The notes beneath the pieces are model-generated. The model did no database searches and was not told where the DNA came from. It saw nothing but the letters and a program-made list of their open reading frames with translations. Source: an uncultured Prevotellaceae bacterium (GTDB taxonomy: Bacteria; Bacteroidota; Bacteroidia; Bacteroidales; Bacteroidaceae). Taken from it: a DNA stretch of 37,725 nt. A program made the translations under genes and the position numbers. The DNA lies in NCBI GenBank assembly GCA_902767045.1, contig CACXFT010000088.1, forward strand, positions 1 through 37,725, written 5' to 3'. Positions 1-7,100 of the stretch are shown here, piece after piece (the first letter of the stretch is position 1; each line of letters opens with the position of its first letter).

Positions 1-102
1 AAAATCTTCTAATTCCCCAATTGTCGAAAGACAAGAATCAAAAGTGGACGTCCAGTCTTATGTCCTTATATCTTTATCTGTCCATTAGGATATCTTTTTT
101 TA
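1..102. repeat. Direct repeat, copy 1, left of the ATPase/nuclease cassette
   Basis: Matches 2243-2348 in the same orientation. In the best block (from about position 33) roughly 65 of 70 bases agree; the first 35 bases need small gaps. Copy 2 starts inside the last codons of the nuclease-like gene. Copy 1 begins with AAA ATC TTC TAA, which reads as K-I-F-stop and lines up with the ending K-I-L-L-stop of that gene. The natural reading is that copy 1 is the end and 3' flank of an upstream paralogue cut off by the window edge. A 10-base palindrome, TGGACGTCCA, lies at 45-54. In copy 2 two changes break it as DNA, but G-U pairs would keep the RNA stem. Confidence 0.85.
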
Positions 103-225
103 AAAAGATTATACATTTGTTGTTTGAGAAATCCGCACATAACAGAATCCGTGTGCAAATTTACTTAAACTTTAGCATTTAACCAAACAAATTATATTAA
201 ATAAGGTGTTTTTAGTGGCTTATTC

Positions 226-256
226 TTTGCTTTTTGCGAGAAAAAGCTTAATTTTG
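226..256 (+). promoter_or_regulatory. Bacteroidetes-type promoter of the ATPase/nuclease operon
   Basis: TTTG at 226-229, a 19-base spacer, then TAATTTTG at 249-256. This fits the Bacteroidetes sigma consensus (TTTG, N19-21, TAnnTTTG) exactly. The ATG of the ATPase gene follows 29 bases later. The rest of 103-285 is AT-rich and holds nothing else that I recognise. Confidence 0.75.
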
Positions 257-284
257 CACAATAATTTGTCATTAAGATTGCATT

Positions 285-1574
285 ATGAAAGAGATAAGAA
301 TCCACATCCATGACTTCGGACCTCTGCATGAGGTAGAGTTTCAATTGGCTCCAATGATGATATTCACTGGGATGTCAAGTCTTGGTAAGAGCTATGCCAA
401 TTATGTGGCGTATTATACTATTTCATCAATATGCGGTGATGCTTTGGAAAAGATAGTTGCTTCTAAATTTGACAGGGCGGAAACTGAGCAATGCTTTGAA
501 ATTACAACTCGTGAGATTGAGGCTTACTTGCATAATGGATTAGAAACATATATGCAATCTTTCTTAGGTGACGATAACATCAGATGTAATGTGGACTTCC
601 AAATCGGAGGCCAGGAAACGCATTCATTTAAAGTGAAGGAAGTTACAGACTTAGACGGAGATGATGCCATTCCTTCCAGATATAAGTCGAAGTGGGAATA
701 CACATATAATGGCGAAACTAGCCAATTCTATTCAAAGAGCAGTGATTTGTGGGAGAAAGTCATGTTTGTGGTTAACAATAAGATATGTGTCACACTGTTT
801 AAGAGCCTGCTCACCTACACGCCCATTCTTCCACCGGCACGTGGAGCCTTTGTCGGTGAAAACTATACCATGAAGTCCAAAGTTTCTTCTTCGCTTGGCA
901 TGTATCGCCAATTTCTTAACGATTATGATATAGGGGTTCAGCCTTCAGAAAAAGTTTCCACAGATAGAGAGAAATTCTTTAAGAGAGCTATGGAAAGGTT
1001 GATTGATGGACAATTGGTGAACGAGAAAGACAAGCAGTATTTGCGACTGTCAAATGGGCAGCAAATAGCACTAACTGCTGCAGCTTCGTCAATTAAGGAA
1101 CTTAGCCCATTCTTGTTTTATCTGAAGAATCAGTTAGGACAATATATGTCTTTCTGCTTTGAGGAACCGGAGGCTCATTTGCACCCAAAGATGCAAGTGG
1201 CATTGGCCGACCTTGTTGCAGCCTGCCTCAATCGCAACATCTTTTTCCAGTTCACTACGCACAGTGACTATTTTCTCCAAAGGCTTAACCAGCTTATCAA
1301 ACTGGGATTTCTAAAAAATAAAAATAAAGATAAATTTAACGACTTGTGCAAAGAATGGGGCTTGGATGATCACTGCTACATTGAAGCAAAAGATGTGAAA
1401 GCTTACTTTTTCCACAGAAATAATGATGGGATGGTGGAAATAGTTGACTTGCCGATTGGTGACGAAGGAATTCCATTTAAATCTTTCTTCGATGTTGCAA
1501 ATGAACTACAACAACGTGAAGAAGAAATCAATAATGCCTTGTATGAACTTTGTAAGAAGGAAGATAAAGAATGA
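285..1574 (+). CDS. ABC-type (AAA15/AAA21-like) ATPase, first gene of a putative defence pair
   Basis: A 429-residue soluble ATPase of the RecF/OLD/SMC-like type. Walker A is GMSSLGKS at 29-36. The motif LPPARG at 182-187 resembles the conserved PA-R segment of AAA15 proteins. A signature-like SNGQQ lies at 256-260, Walker B with the catalytic glutamate and D-loop is FEEPEAHLHP at 292-301, and the switch histidine is in TTHSD at 324-328. No Toprim or HNH nuclease domain is evident after the ATPase; the last 100 residues are charged and unassigned. The stop overlaps the next ATG by four bases (ATGA), so the two proteins are probably translationally coupled and may form a complex. Such ATPases paired with a nuclease are typical of anti-phage systems (Septu, PARIS, Gabija, retron effectors), but this partner is different. 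The gene is clearly more AT-rich than the giant gene and the enzyme genes, which suggests transfer. The ATPase fold is secure; the defence role is inferred. Confidence 0.85.
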   Translation: MKEIRIHIHDFGPLHEVEFQLAPMMIFTGMSSLGKSYANYVAYYTISSICGDALEKIVASKFDRAETEQCFEITTREIEAYLHNGLETYMQSFLGDDNIRCNVDFQIGGQETHSFKVKEVTDLDGDDAIPSRYKSKWEYTYNGETSQFYSKSSDLWEKVMFVVNNKICVTLFKSLLTYTPILPPARGAFVGENYTMKSKVSSSLGMYRQFLNDYDIGVQPSEKVSTDREKFFKRAMERLIDGQLVNEKDKQYLRLSNGQQIALTAAASSIKELSPFLFYLKNQLGQYMSFCFEEPEAHLHPKMQVALADLVAACLNRNIFFQFTTHSDYFLQRLNQLIKLGFLKNKNKDKFNDLCKEWGLDDHCYIEAKDVKAYFFHRNNDGMVEIVDLPIGDEGIPFKSFFDVANELQQREEEINNALYELCKKEDKE

Positions 1575-2257
1575 TTACTATTGCAGATTTGAAATCTTCA
1601 TTATATGACCAATGTCTATTTTCTGAATTTCCTTCCTCCATTAGGGTGAATAATATGGAGGAGGGAGAGGAAAATAAAGTGGAATATGTAACGCTTACTT
1701 CAGAAGGAACATTTATCAACATTGACAATAACATTCTGAAAAAGTCAAAAGATATATATAGCATCAAAGATGGCAATGTAAGCTTCCGTAAGGACTGCGA
1801 TGGGATATGTTTGCTCCATCGAGGAGAGCGTAAATTCATCATTTTTACCGAGGTAAAGTCGGGCTTTGCCAACATGGAAAAGAAAGCTTATTTCCAACTC
1901 ATTACATCCTATGTCAGATGCAAGTCATTTCTATCGGTTTTGGATGCATATTCGCCCTCTGAGTATGAGGAAGTTGCCATTGCCATTAGCTATCCAAATG
2001 TACAAGAACAAATATCAAATAATGGTCAACATCAAGAATCACGGCAGTCCGTCATAAGCAAATATGCTCCACTGAGAAATCGCTATCGCCGGCAAATTTT
2101 GGATAAATCTTATGTGGATATGAATATGTCTGATTTTGAGATTGACAAACTGCATCTAAAGTCTGGACTGATTAACGACCATTTACATCTTATTCATATA
2201 CCCATACAGAGTGAATTAAAATCAGCATCTATAGATTTGGATAAAATCCTTCTTTAG
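1571..2257 (+). CDS. Small protein with PD-(D/E)XK-like motif, partner of the ATPase
   Basis: A 228-residue protein that I cannot assign to a named family. The central part reads as strand-turn-strand with acidic residues D75 and D77, followed by FTEVKSG with E94 and K96. This D-x(~18)-E-x-K spacing is what a PD-(D/E)XK nuclease core looks like. A helix follows (FQLITSYVRCKSFL, about 107-120) and then a further hydrophobic strand (VAIAISYP, about 133-140), as expected after such a core. There is no signal peptide and no membrane segment. The start overlaps the ATPase stop (ATGA). The 3' end runs into direct repeat copy 2. A metal-dependent nuclease effector controlled by the ATPase is the favoured reading. 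A sensor or adaptor with a chance EVK motif is the alternative. The nuclease call rests on one motif only. Confidence 0.6.
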   Translation: MITIADLKSSLYDQCLFSEFPSSIRVNNMEEGEENKVEYVTLTSEGTFINIDNNILKKSKDIYSIKDGNVSFRKDCDGICLLHRGERKFIIFTEVKSGFANMEKKAYFQLITSYVRCKSFLSVLDAYSPSEYEEVAIAISYPNVQEQISNNGQHQESRQSVISKYAPLRNRYRRQILDKSYVDMNMSDFEIDKLHLKSGLINDHLHLIHIPIQSELKSASIDLDKILL

Positions 2258-2348
2258 AATTCCCCAATTATACAAAGCAAGAATCAAAAGTGGATGTCTA
2301 GTCTTATGTCCTTATATCTTTATCTGTCCATTGGCATATCTGTTTTTA
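2243..2348. repeat. Direct repeat, copy 2, right of the ATPase/nuclease cassette
   Basis: Second copy of the repeat at 1-102, same orientation. It covers the last codons and stop (TAG 2255-2257) of the nuclease-like gene and about 90 bases of 3' flank. Recombination between the copies would remove 2.2 kb containing both genes and the promoter and leave one repeat. The flank may also act as a transcription stop region, but I see no strong stem with a U tract. Confidence 0.85.
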
Positions 2349-2374
2349 GAGTTACACCTTATATTATATATATG

Positions 2375-2665
2375 CTACCTCCTATTCTTTCCGAACAGGT
2401 CTGAATGAGTGCCGGTATTCGTCATCAACAACACCAAATCCCTGTCGTTTTGGTCCCATACAAGAAACCAGTTGGAGGTGATGTGACACTCCCAATAGCC
2501 TTCGTACTGGCCGTGAAGAATGTGAGGATTATATTTCTCAGGCAGCCGACCCTCAGTGGCAAGGATGTTGAGCACATCAGTCAACGACTGCTCATCATAG
2601 CCTCGCTTGAGGCAACGTTTGAGCGAGCGTTTGAATTCGCCAGTATAGCGAAGGTTGTATTTCAT
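2375..2665 (-). CDS. YafQ/RelE-family toxin (mRNA interferase)
   Basis: A 96-residue protein of the type II toxin RelE/ParE superfamily, closest to YafQ. YafQ cleaves mRNA on the ribosome. Family marks are an N-terminal YTGEFKRSLKRCLKRGYD helix region, the HGQYEGYWECHI strand block, and the C-terminal MTNTGTHSDLFG, whose histidine is the usual YafQ catalytic position. The ATG at 2665 overlaps the antitoxin stop as ATGA, so I prefer it to the GTG at 2674, which would add three residues. The antitoxin gene lies directly upstream. The toxin looks intact, with the expected length of about 90-100 residues. Confidence 0.88.
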   Translation of the reverse strand: MKYNLRYTGEFKRSLKRCLKRGYDEQSLTDVLNILATEGRLPEKYNPHILHGQYEGYWECHITSNWFLVWDQNDRDLVLLMTNTGTHSDLFGKNRR

Positions 2666-2865
2666 GCCTTGCACTGCTTGATAAGGTCTTCCACACTGTC
2701 GGCTTCATAGACACGGCCATTCTTGATGTCGTCAATAGCCCGGTCCATACCCGTCTTTGCCTGTCGCTTCAGCGTTACGGAGGTTACCCCTCGCAACAAG
2801 CTGATGGCCTGACGTATCTGGTCAAGCATCGAAACATCTTCTATGGAAACTGTCAGTTGAGTCAT
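2662..2865 (-). CDS. Antitoxin of the YafQ-type toxin-antitoxin pair
   Basis: A 67-residue protein directly upstream of, and overlapping, the toxin gene. The N-terminal MTQLTVSIEDVSMLDQIRQA strand-helix stretch and the C-terminal DIKNGRVYEADSVEDLIKQ region resemble small Bacteroidetes antitoxins, whose C-terminal tail binds the toxin. It does not look like a standard DinJ ribbon-helix-helix protein. A purine-rich AAGGAAG lies just upstream of the ATG. The pair probably autoregulates, but I see no clear operator palindrome in the 43 bases between this gene and DUF2442. Confidence 0.8.
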   Translation of the reverse strand: MTQLTVSIEDVSMLDQIRQAISLLRGVTSVTLKRQAKTGMDRAIDDIKNGRVYEADSVEDLIKQCKA

Positions 2866-2908
2866 TTTCTTCCTTGCTTAATGTTTATAATTCCAATTAA
2901 ATACACGG

Positions 2909-3238
2909 CTATGCGGCATGCCCCATCTCGTAAAGATGTTCGGGGGCGATGTCAATGCTGCCGTCGAGCCAGCAAACCGTCCATCCGTCAAGGTCGAAAC
3001 GGTCGAACACTGCTCTGTCGCGAAGTGGGGCAAAGAGCTTATACTTCTCAATGAGCGGCAGGCAGTCGAAAATGCGCTCGCAGCCATCATTGAAGGTCAG
3101 GTGCAACCTATAGCCATCAAGGGCGCGGGCGGCTGTAACCCATTTTAGAGAGTTGCCCTGTGGGCGATGATTCTCACGCTCGGCAGAACAAGCAAGTTTG
3201 TTCTGCTCTCGCTTAACCGAATTATTTGTCTGTTCCAT
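2909..3238 (-). CDS. DUF2442 domain protein
   Basis: 109 residues. The C-terminal two thirds (from about residue 35) is a DUF2442 domain: a strand block GYRLHLTFNDGCERIFDC, then LFAPLRDRAVFDRFDLDGWTVCWLDGSIDIAPEHLY with the typical FxxFxLDG-TVxWxDG-DIAPExLY pattern. The function of the family is unknown; it often sits beside DUF4160 genes and toxin-antitoxin pairs, as here. It follows the DUF4160 relic by only 3 bases, which indicates a former operon. The first 30 residues are charged and not conserved in the family as I know it, so a later start is possible. Confidence 0.82.
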   Translation of the reverse strand: MEQTNNSVKREQNKLACSAERENHRPQGNSLKWVTAARALDGYRLHLTFNDGCERIFDCLPLIEKYKLFAPLRDRAVFDRFDLDGWTVCWLDGSIDIAPEHLYEMGHAA

Positions 3239-3241
3239 ACG

Positions 3242-3444
3242 CTAATCCAGAGGGCTTATTTTCACCAGAGTCTCACCATTCTCCATGCGTTCCCAGTTCA
3301 ACATCAGTTCGTCCTTATGCTGGTCGAGCCACTCGAAGACCAGATGCAACGCACGACGTGGCATCTGTCCAGTCACTCTACCCGTCTGAATGTCGATGGT
3401 GGCACGATACTCATGATTCCGTAGAAATGGCAAATCTCTGGCAT
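3242..3444 (-). pseudogene. DUF4160 gene broken by an internal frameshifting deletion
   Basis: An ATG at 3444 begins the standard DUF4160 N-terminus MPEICHFYGI (codons 3444-3415). The standard C-terminal half, HEYRATIDIQTGRV...RRALHLVFEWLDQHKDEL, continues in a different frame immediately afterwards, from about 3417. The usual middle part, about 20 residues around the DH-PPHFHA motif, is missing. This fits a deletion of about 55-60 bases that is not a multiple of three. The second half is open upstream to 3538, but that extension (MRDSAAPRQLEQAPL...) does not resemble the family and overlaps the promoter region. The DUF2442 partner next door is intact. Confidence 0.75.
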
Positions 3445-3549
3445 GATACTCTTTTTTGATAATTACGGTCACAAGGCTCGTGCAAGCAGAGTGCAATGGA
3501 GCTTGCTCCAATTGCCGAGGCGCAGCCGAGTCTCGCACCCTTATGGGTG

Positions 3550-3557
3550 CAAAGGTA
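3550..3557 (-). promoter_or_regulatory. -7 element for the DUF4160/DUF2442/toxin-antitoxin strand
   Basis: The minus strand reads TACCTTTG, a TAnnTTTG match, about 105 bases before the DUF4160 ATG at 3444. No convincing TTTG lies 19-21 bases further upstream, so this is a partial match. Confidence 0.4.
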
Positions 3558-3815
3558 CAAAATCTTTTTGATAATTATAACACTTTGCCTATACCTTTTT
3601 ATTGGTGTCCGGTAAAAATCTGTACGACTCACTACAAATCCATTGGTGTCAAATATTTCTGGCGATTATTACAACAGAGGGGCAAAGAAACTGACGGACG
3701 CTGAAAGTGCACACCTTTGGTGTGCTGCCCCATGAAAGTTGATCGGACAGTAATATTAATTCAACTTTCGCAAGTGAATATTCTCTACATGGCTATGATG
3801 ATGCCATAGGCATCA
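3558..3815. other. Gene-free stretch with a short hairpin
   Basis: No credible gene. A perfect 7-bp hairpin (GCACACC-TTT-GGTGTGC) lies at 3709-3725. On the minus strand, 3600-3660 can be read as short fragments that might be remains of a mobile-element gene, but they are too short to identify. It leads into the palindromic repeat at 3816. Confidence 0.4.
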
Positions 3816-3979
3816 GATAGGGGTAGCCAGCCATTCATATAGCTGGAAGAACGTTCGGTGTATCTCAGGCGTGCCTTTAGGTACGCGATATTCCACTTGT
3901 TTGTGTTGCGTACCTAAAGGCACACCGTGAATGGTGGATCCATTTCCTCCAGCCATAGGAATGGCTGGCTACCCCTATC
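3816..3979. repeat. 164-bp nested palindromic element (MITE/REP-like)
   Basis: Perfect 21-bp terminal inverted repeats (3816-3836 and 3959-3979). Inside them is a perfect 16-bp inverted pair (3871-3886 and 3908-3923; arm GTGCCTTTAGGTACGC) around a 21-base loop. The parts between also pair imperfectly, so the whole element can fold into one long hairpin. It has no coding capacity. Its right half recurs inverted at the end of the window, which shows that it is a dispersed repeat. Confidence 0.85.
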
Positions 3980-3997
3980 ATGCCCCGCTGGGGCATT
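3871..3997 (+). repeat. 127-bp dispersed repeat, left copy
   Basis: Identical, apart from two substitutions and with no gaps, to the reverse complement of 37599-37725. The repeat includes the 16-bp inverted pair, the right half of the 164-bp palindrome and a following small hairpin, TGCCCCGCTGGGGCA (3981-3995). The homology stops at 3997, where the flanking sequences differ. Confidence 0.92.
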
Positions 3998-4016
3998 GCT
4001 GAGTAGGGTCGCTTCT

Positions 4017-4108
4017 CCCCTCCCTTGGGAGGGGTTGGGGTGGGGTCGCTTCTCCCCTCCCTTGGGAGGGGTTGGGGTAGGGTAACTTCTCCCCTCCCTT
4101 GGGAGGGG
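4017..4108. repeat. Triple 37-bp tandem repeat of perfect 18-bp palindromes
   Basis: The perfect palindrome CCCCTCCCTTGGGAGGGG occurs at 4017-4034, 4054-4071 and 4091-4108, exactly 37 bases apart. GT-rich linkers join them (TTGGGGTGGGGTCGCTTCT or close variants). The array starts 18 bases past the stop of the giant gene, so in its transcript it would form three GC-rich stems in a row. It may end transcription or protect the 3' end, although no U tract follows. Confidence 0.85.
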
Positions 4109-4126
4109 TCGGGGGTGGGGTCGCCT

Positions 4127-7100
4127 TTATTTCCTTACCACTACCTTGCGCCCTCCGAAGATGTAGACACCCGGTGTGAGCATGGGGTGGTTCTGCAAGA
4201 GCGTTGTGGGTGTTTCCCTTTCCGCCACGCGCCGGCCGGCGAGGTCGTAGACCGCGCAGGGCCACGGTGTTGTGGCAGAGCGGTCGTCTTCTATGCCACG
4301 GTCGTCAGGCATTTCCTGTTCGTCGCCGAAGAGGGCCACCATCCATGGACGGGCAGATGCCGGGGCTTCGGAATGGTCGAACACTAAATACACCTTATTA
4401 TTATATACATACTTGTTGCGGCGCTGTGCATCGGTGGCATTGCGAGCCGTGGCCAGGTGAGCTGTTTCCAACAACGCGTTGTTGGCAGTGAGTGCCGAGT
4501 ATTCGGTGTGCCCGCGGAACCAGTTCTCGTTGCTGTAGAAGCCCACCGCCGAGACCGGGTCGTAGGCATAGTAGTCGAGCGACTTGCCATCGCCGGCTAC
4601 CACTCCCGTTTGCGTCTTGTCGTCGCTGTTGTTCTCCACGAAAGGCAGTCCGAATACCATCACGTCGCGCCCCTCGCTCCATGTGGGTGCGTCGCCCGTG
4701 CGCTCTTTAACAACGTTATCGATGTAATCGTCGGTGAGCAGTTTCTCCAAATATTCGCCATAGAGCCGAATCTTGGACATGCTCTCATTGATGACGGTAG
4801 GTTCGTTGTTGGGCAGGTCCAGTTCTACATAGTACGGACGGAGCGAAGCATCGGCAGCCTGAACGGCAGCCTTGGTTGATTTGTTCCATTGCATCCACAC
4901 TCCGCGCTGCGGTTTCTGTGTGCGGATGATCACCGGCCACGAAGCCGGTATAAACTGCGGGTTGCCCATGTTGTTGAGCTGGCTCACCGACGAAAGTTGC
5001 AGTGCCTTGGGCTGTGGACTGTCTTTGATGCTGGTAAATGCCACGTCGATGGTGCTGCCCAGGCGGGTGTCGTAGGGCACATAGAGCGAAGCATAGAAAT
5101 TATTGTCTTCGTTGTCGGTGCCTTCGAGCACGTCGCCTTTGGAGTCGCTCTTCTGGTTACCCTTCTGCACCTTCACGCGCAGTGGCATCTGGTTGTAGGG
5201 CCATTCTTTATGGATGCCCACCGGTTGCAGCATCCACTTGGTGTCTTGAATGGCATAGTTGGCACCGTCTTGAGTCCACTGGGTGAGCCGGTCGCCAATT
5301 TCCTTCAGCTCGTTGCCGGTGTGGATGGTGGCGCGATAGCGGTGGTTACCGTCTATGCACAGGTAGTTGGTTTGAATGTTCTCGGCCATATCGTTGTCAC
5401 TTGCCGACTCCGAATCGATGGTGCGAATGGTGATGGTTGCGCCGCCGATGTCGTCCATCCGGAACTTGTCGGTGAAGCCCGTTGCCGGTGTTGCATCTTT
5501 GTCGGCAAGCAGCGTGGCACCGTAAGCCGGGTCGTTGCCCGCCGTGCCATAGACATGGTCGGTTCCCTGCACACCACCGGCACGGCCATGCACGCGCAGG
5601 TTTTGTGTGCCAAACCTCACACGGTTGAACTTGTCGCCAGCAATGGGTTCGAAATAGAACACACTGGCCGGGTCGTATTCTACGGGCAGCAGCTCGATGT
5701 TGCCCCGCAGTGCCGGGTGCGGAGTAATCTCGCGCGTCTTGTATTTCTCCACATCGGGATAGGTTGTTTCCAGTTCGGCAATGTGTTTGTTCAACTCTCC
5801 GAAGGTGTGGAAGGTGGTGTGCTCTTCGTCGGTTTCGAAGAAGTGCAGCCAGCGCGAGCCGCTCTTCAGTGAGGGAGGATCGCTCTCGTCGTAGCCGCTG
5901 TAGTCTTTCTCCGACTGCATTCTGTAGCCACTGATGTAGCGCGGCCCCACAATGCCGTTGGTGTAGGCTCCGTCGTTGTTGAGCGCATCGGTAGAGAAGG
6001 CTTGCAGGCGGAAGTATCCCTTGTCGAGCGGCACCAGGTTGTTGGAAACAAACCTCAGCGGCAGTTCGGCAGCGTCGGTAGGTCTGAGTTCGGTATAGGA
6101 AAGCGGTGTTTCGCTATTGTTGTGTTTATAGAACTCGCCGCTGTAGACCAGTTCGCGTGCCCGGTCGATGGTTTTGAAGTCGATGACGAGCGGGTTGGTG
6201 CGGTAGTTATCCTTATACTCCTGCAGTTTGCCGTAGAGTTCGAGGTTATCGAACGAGTTGGCAATGGTTGGGCGCAGTCCGCCCACATACCCGGCCCGTT
6301 CGAAGTAGGGCAGCAGCTGTTCGGGAGTGGTCATCAGTCGCCAGTTGGCATCGGGGTTGTTGCGAATGCTTCTTGCCGTAGCCTCGTATTGCAGTTCGGC
6401 CCGGTGGTTGGTGGTGTTGTGCACCATGTAGAACGAGCTGAACTTATCGCCCTCCACATCCACGTATGCACTTGTTGGGTGCATCAGGAATGAGTAGGCG
6501 TTCATGCCCACGAACATTTCGTAGACGGCGTTGCGTGCTCCCCAGGTGGCCCGTTCGCTGTTGCGGCCCGGATGGGTTACGCGGCGGTCGTTGAACTGAA
6601 TGGAGCTGCTGATGCTGCCCGTGTACACAGCCTTGTCGGAAGAAACATAGGTAAGCCCCGATTCGGGCGTGGCCGATGGAGTGTAGCTGTCGAGTGTTCC
6701 CACCTTATCTTTGTTGGCCTCTGCGGTAGTGGCCGTTGGCAGCAGTCCCGGTGTGGTTACAGCCACGTTATCCCATCCCGTACCGTTGATGGTGGCATAG
6801 CGCGAGCGGAGCACAAATCCGTAGGGGTCGCCCTCGGGAGCCCACAGGTAGTTGTTGGTGTAGTGCACGGTGCGGTCGTGGCGTGCTCCCACACCATCGT
6901 GATACGAGAAGTTGAGCAGTCCGTCGTTGTCGTTGTTGGTGAGCATCGAATACCAGGCGGTGGTGTTGCGCCGCTTATCGGCAAAGCGGAACTCGTCGGC
7001 ATCAACCTCATACACCACGTCGATGAGTACCATGCGGTTGCGGTGACTGTCGTCGAGGTGGGTGATAGACTTACCGTTCTGTTTGACGATGGTTTCGTAG

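Noticed and set aside
661-873. Small plus-strand frame inside the ATPase gene
   Set aside because: It is out of frame within a well-supported gene and has no conserved-looking features.
3590-3730. Relic of a transposase or integrase gene
   Set aside because: Short open fragments on the minus strand hinted at one, but no motif could be recognised and no terminal repeats bound it.
4017-4108. CRISPR array
   Set aside because: Only three 37-bp units that are almost identical throughout, with no variable spacers.
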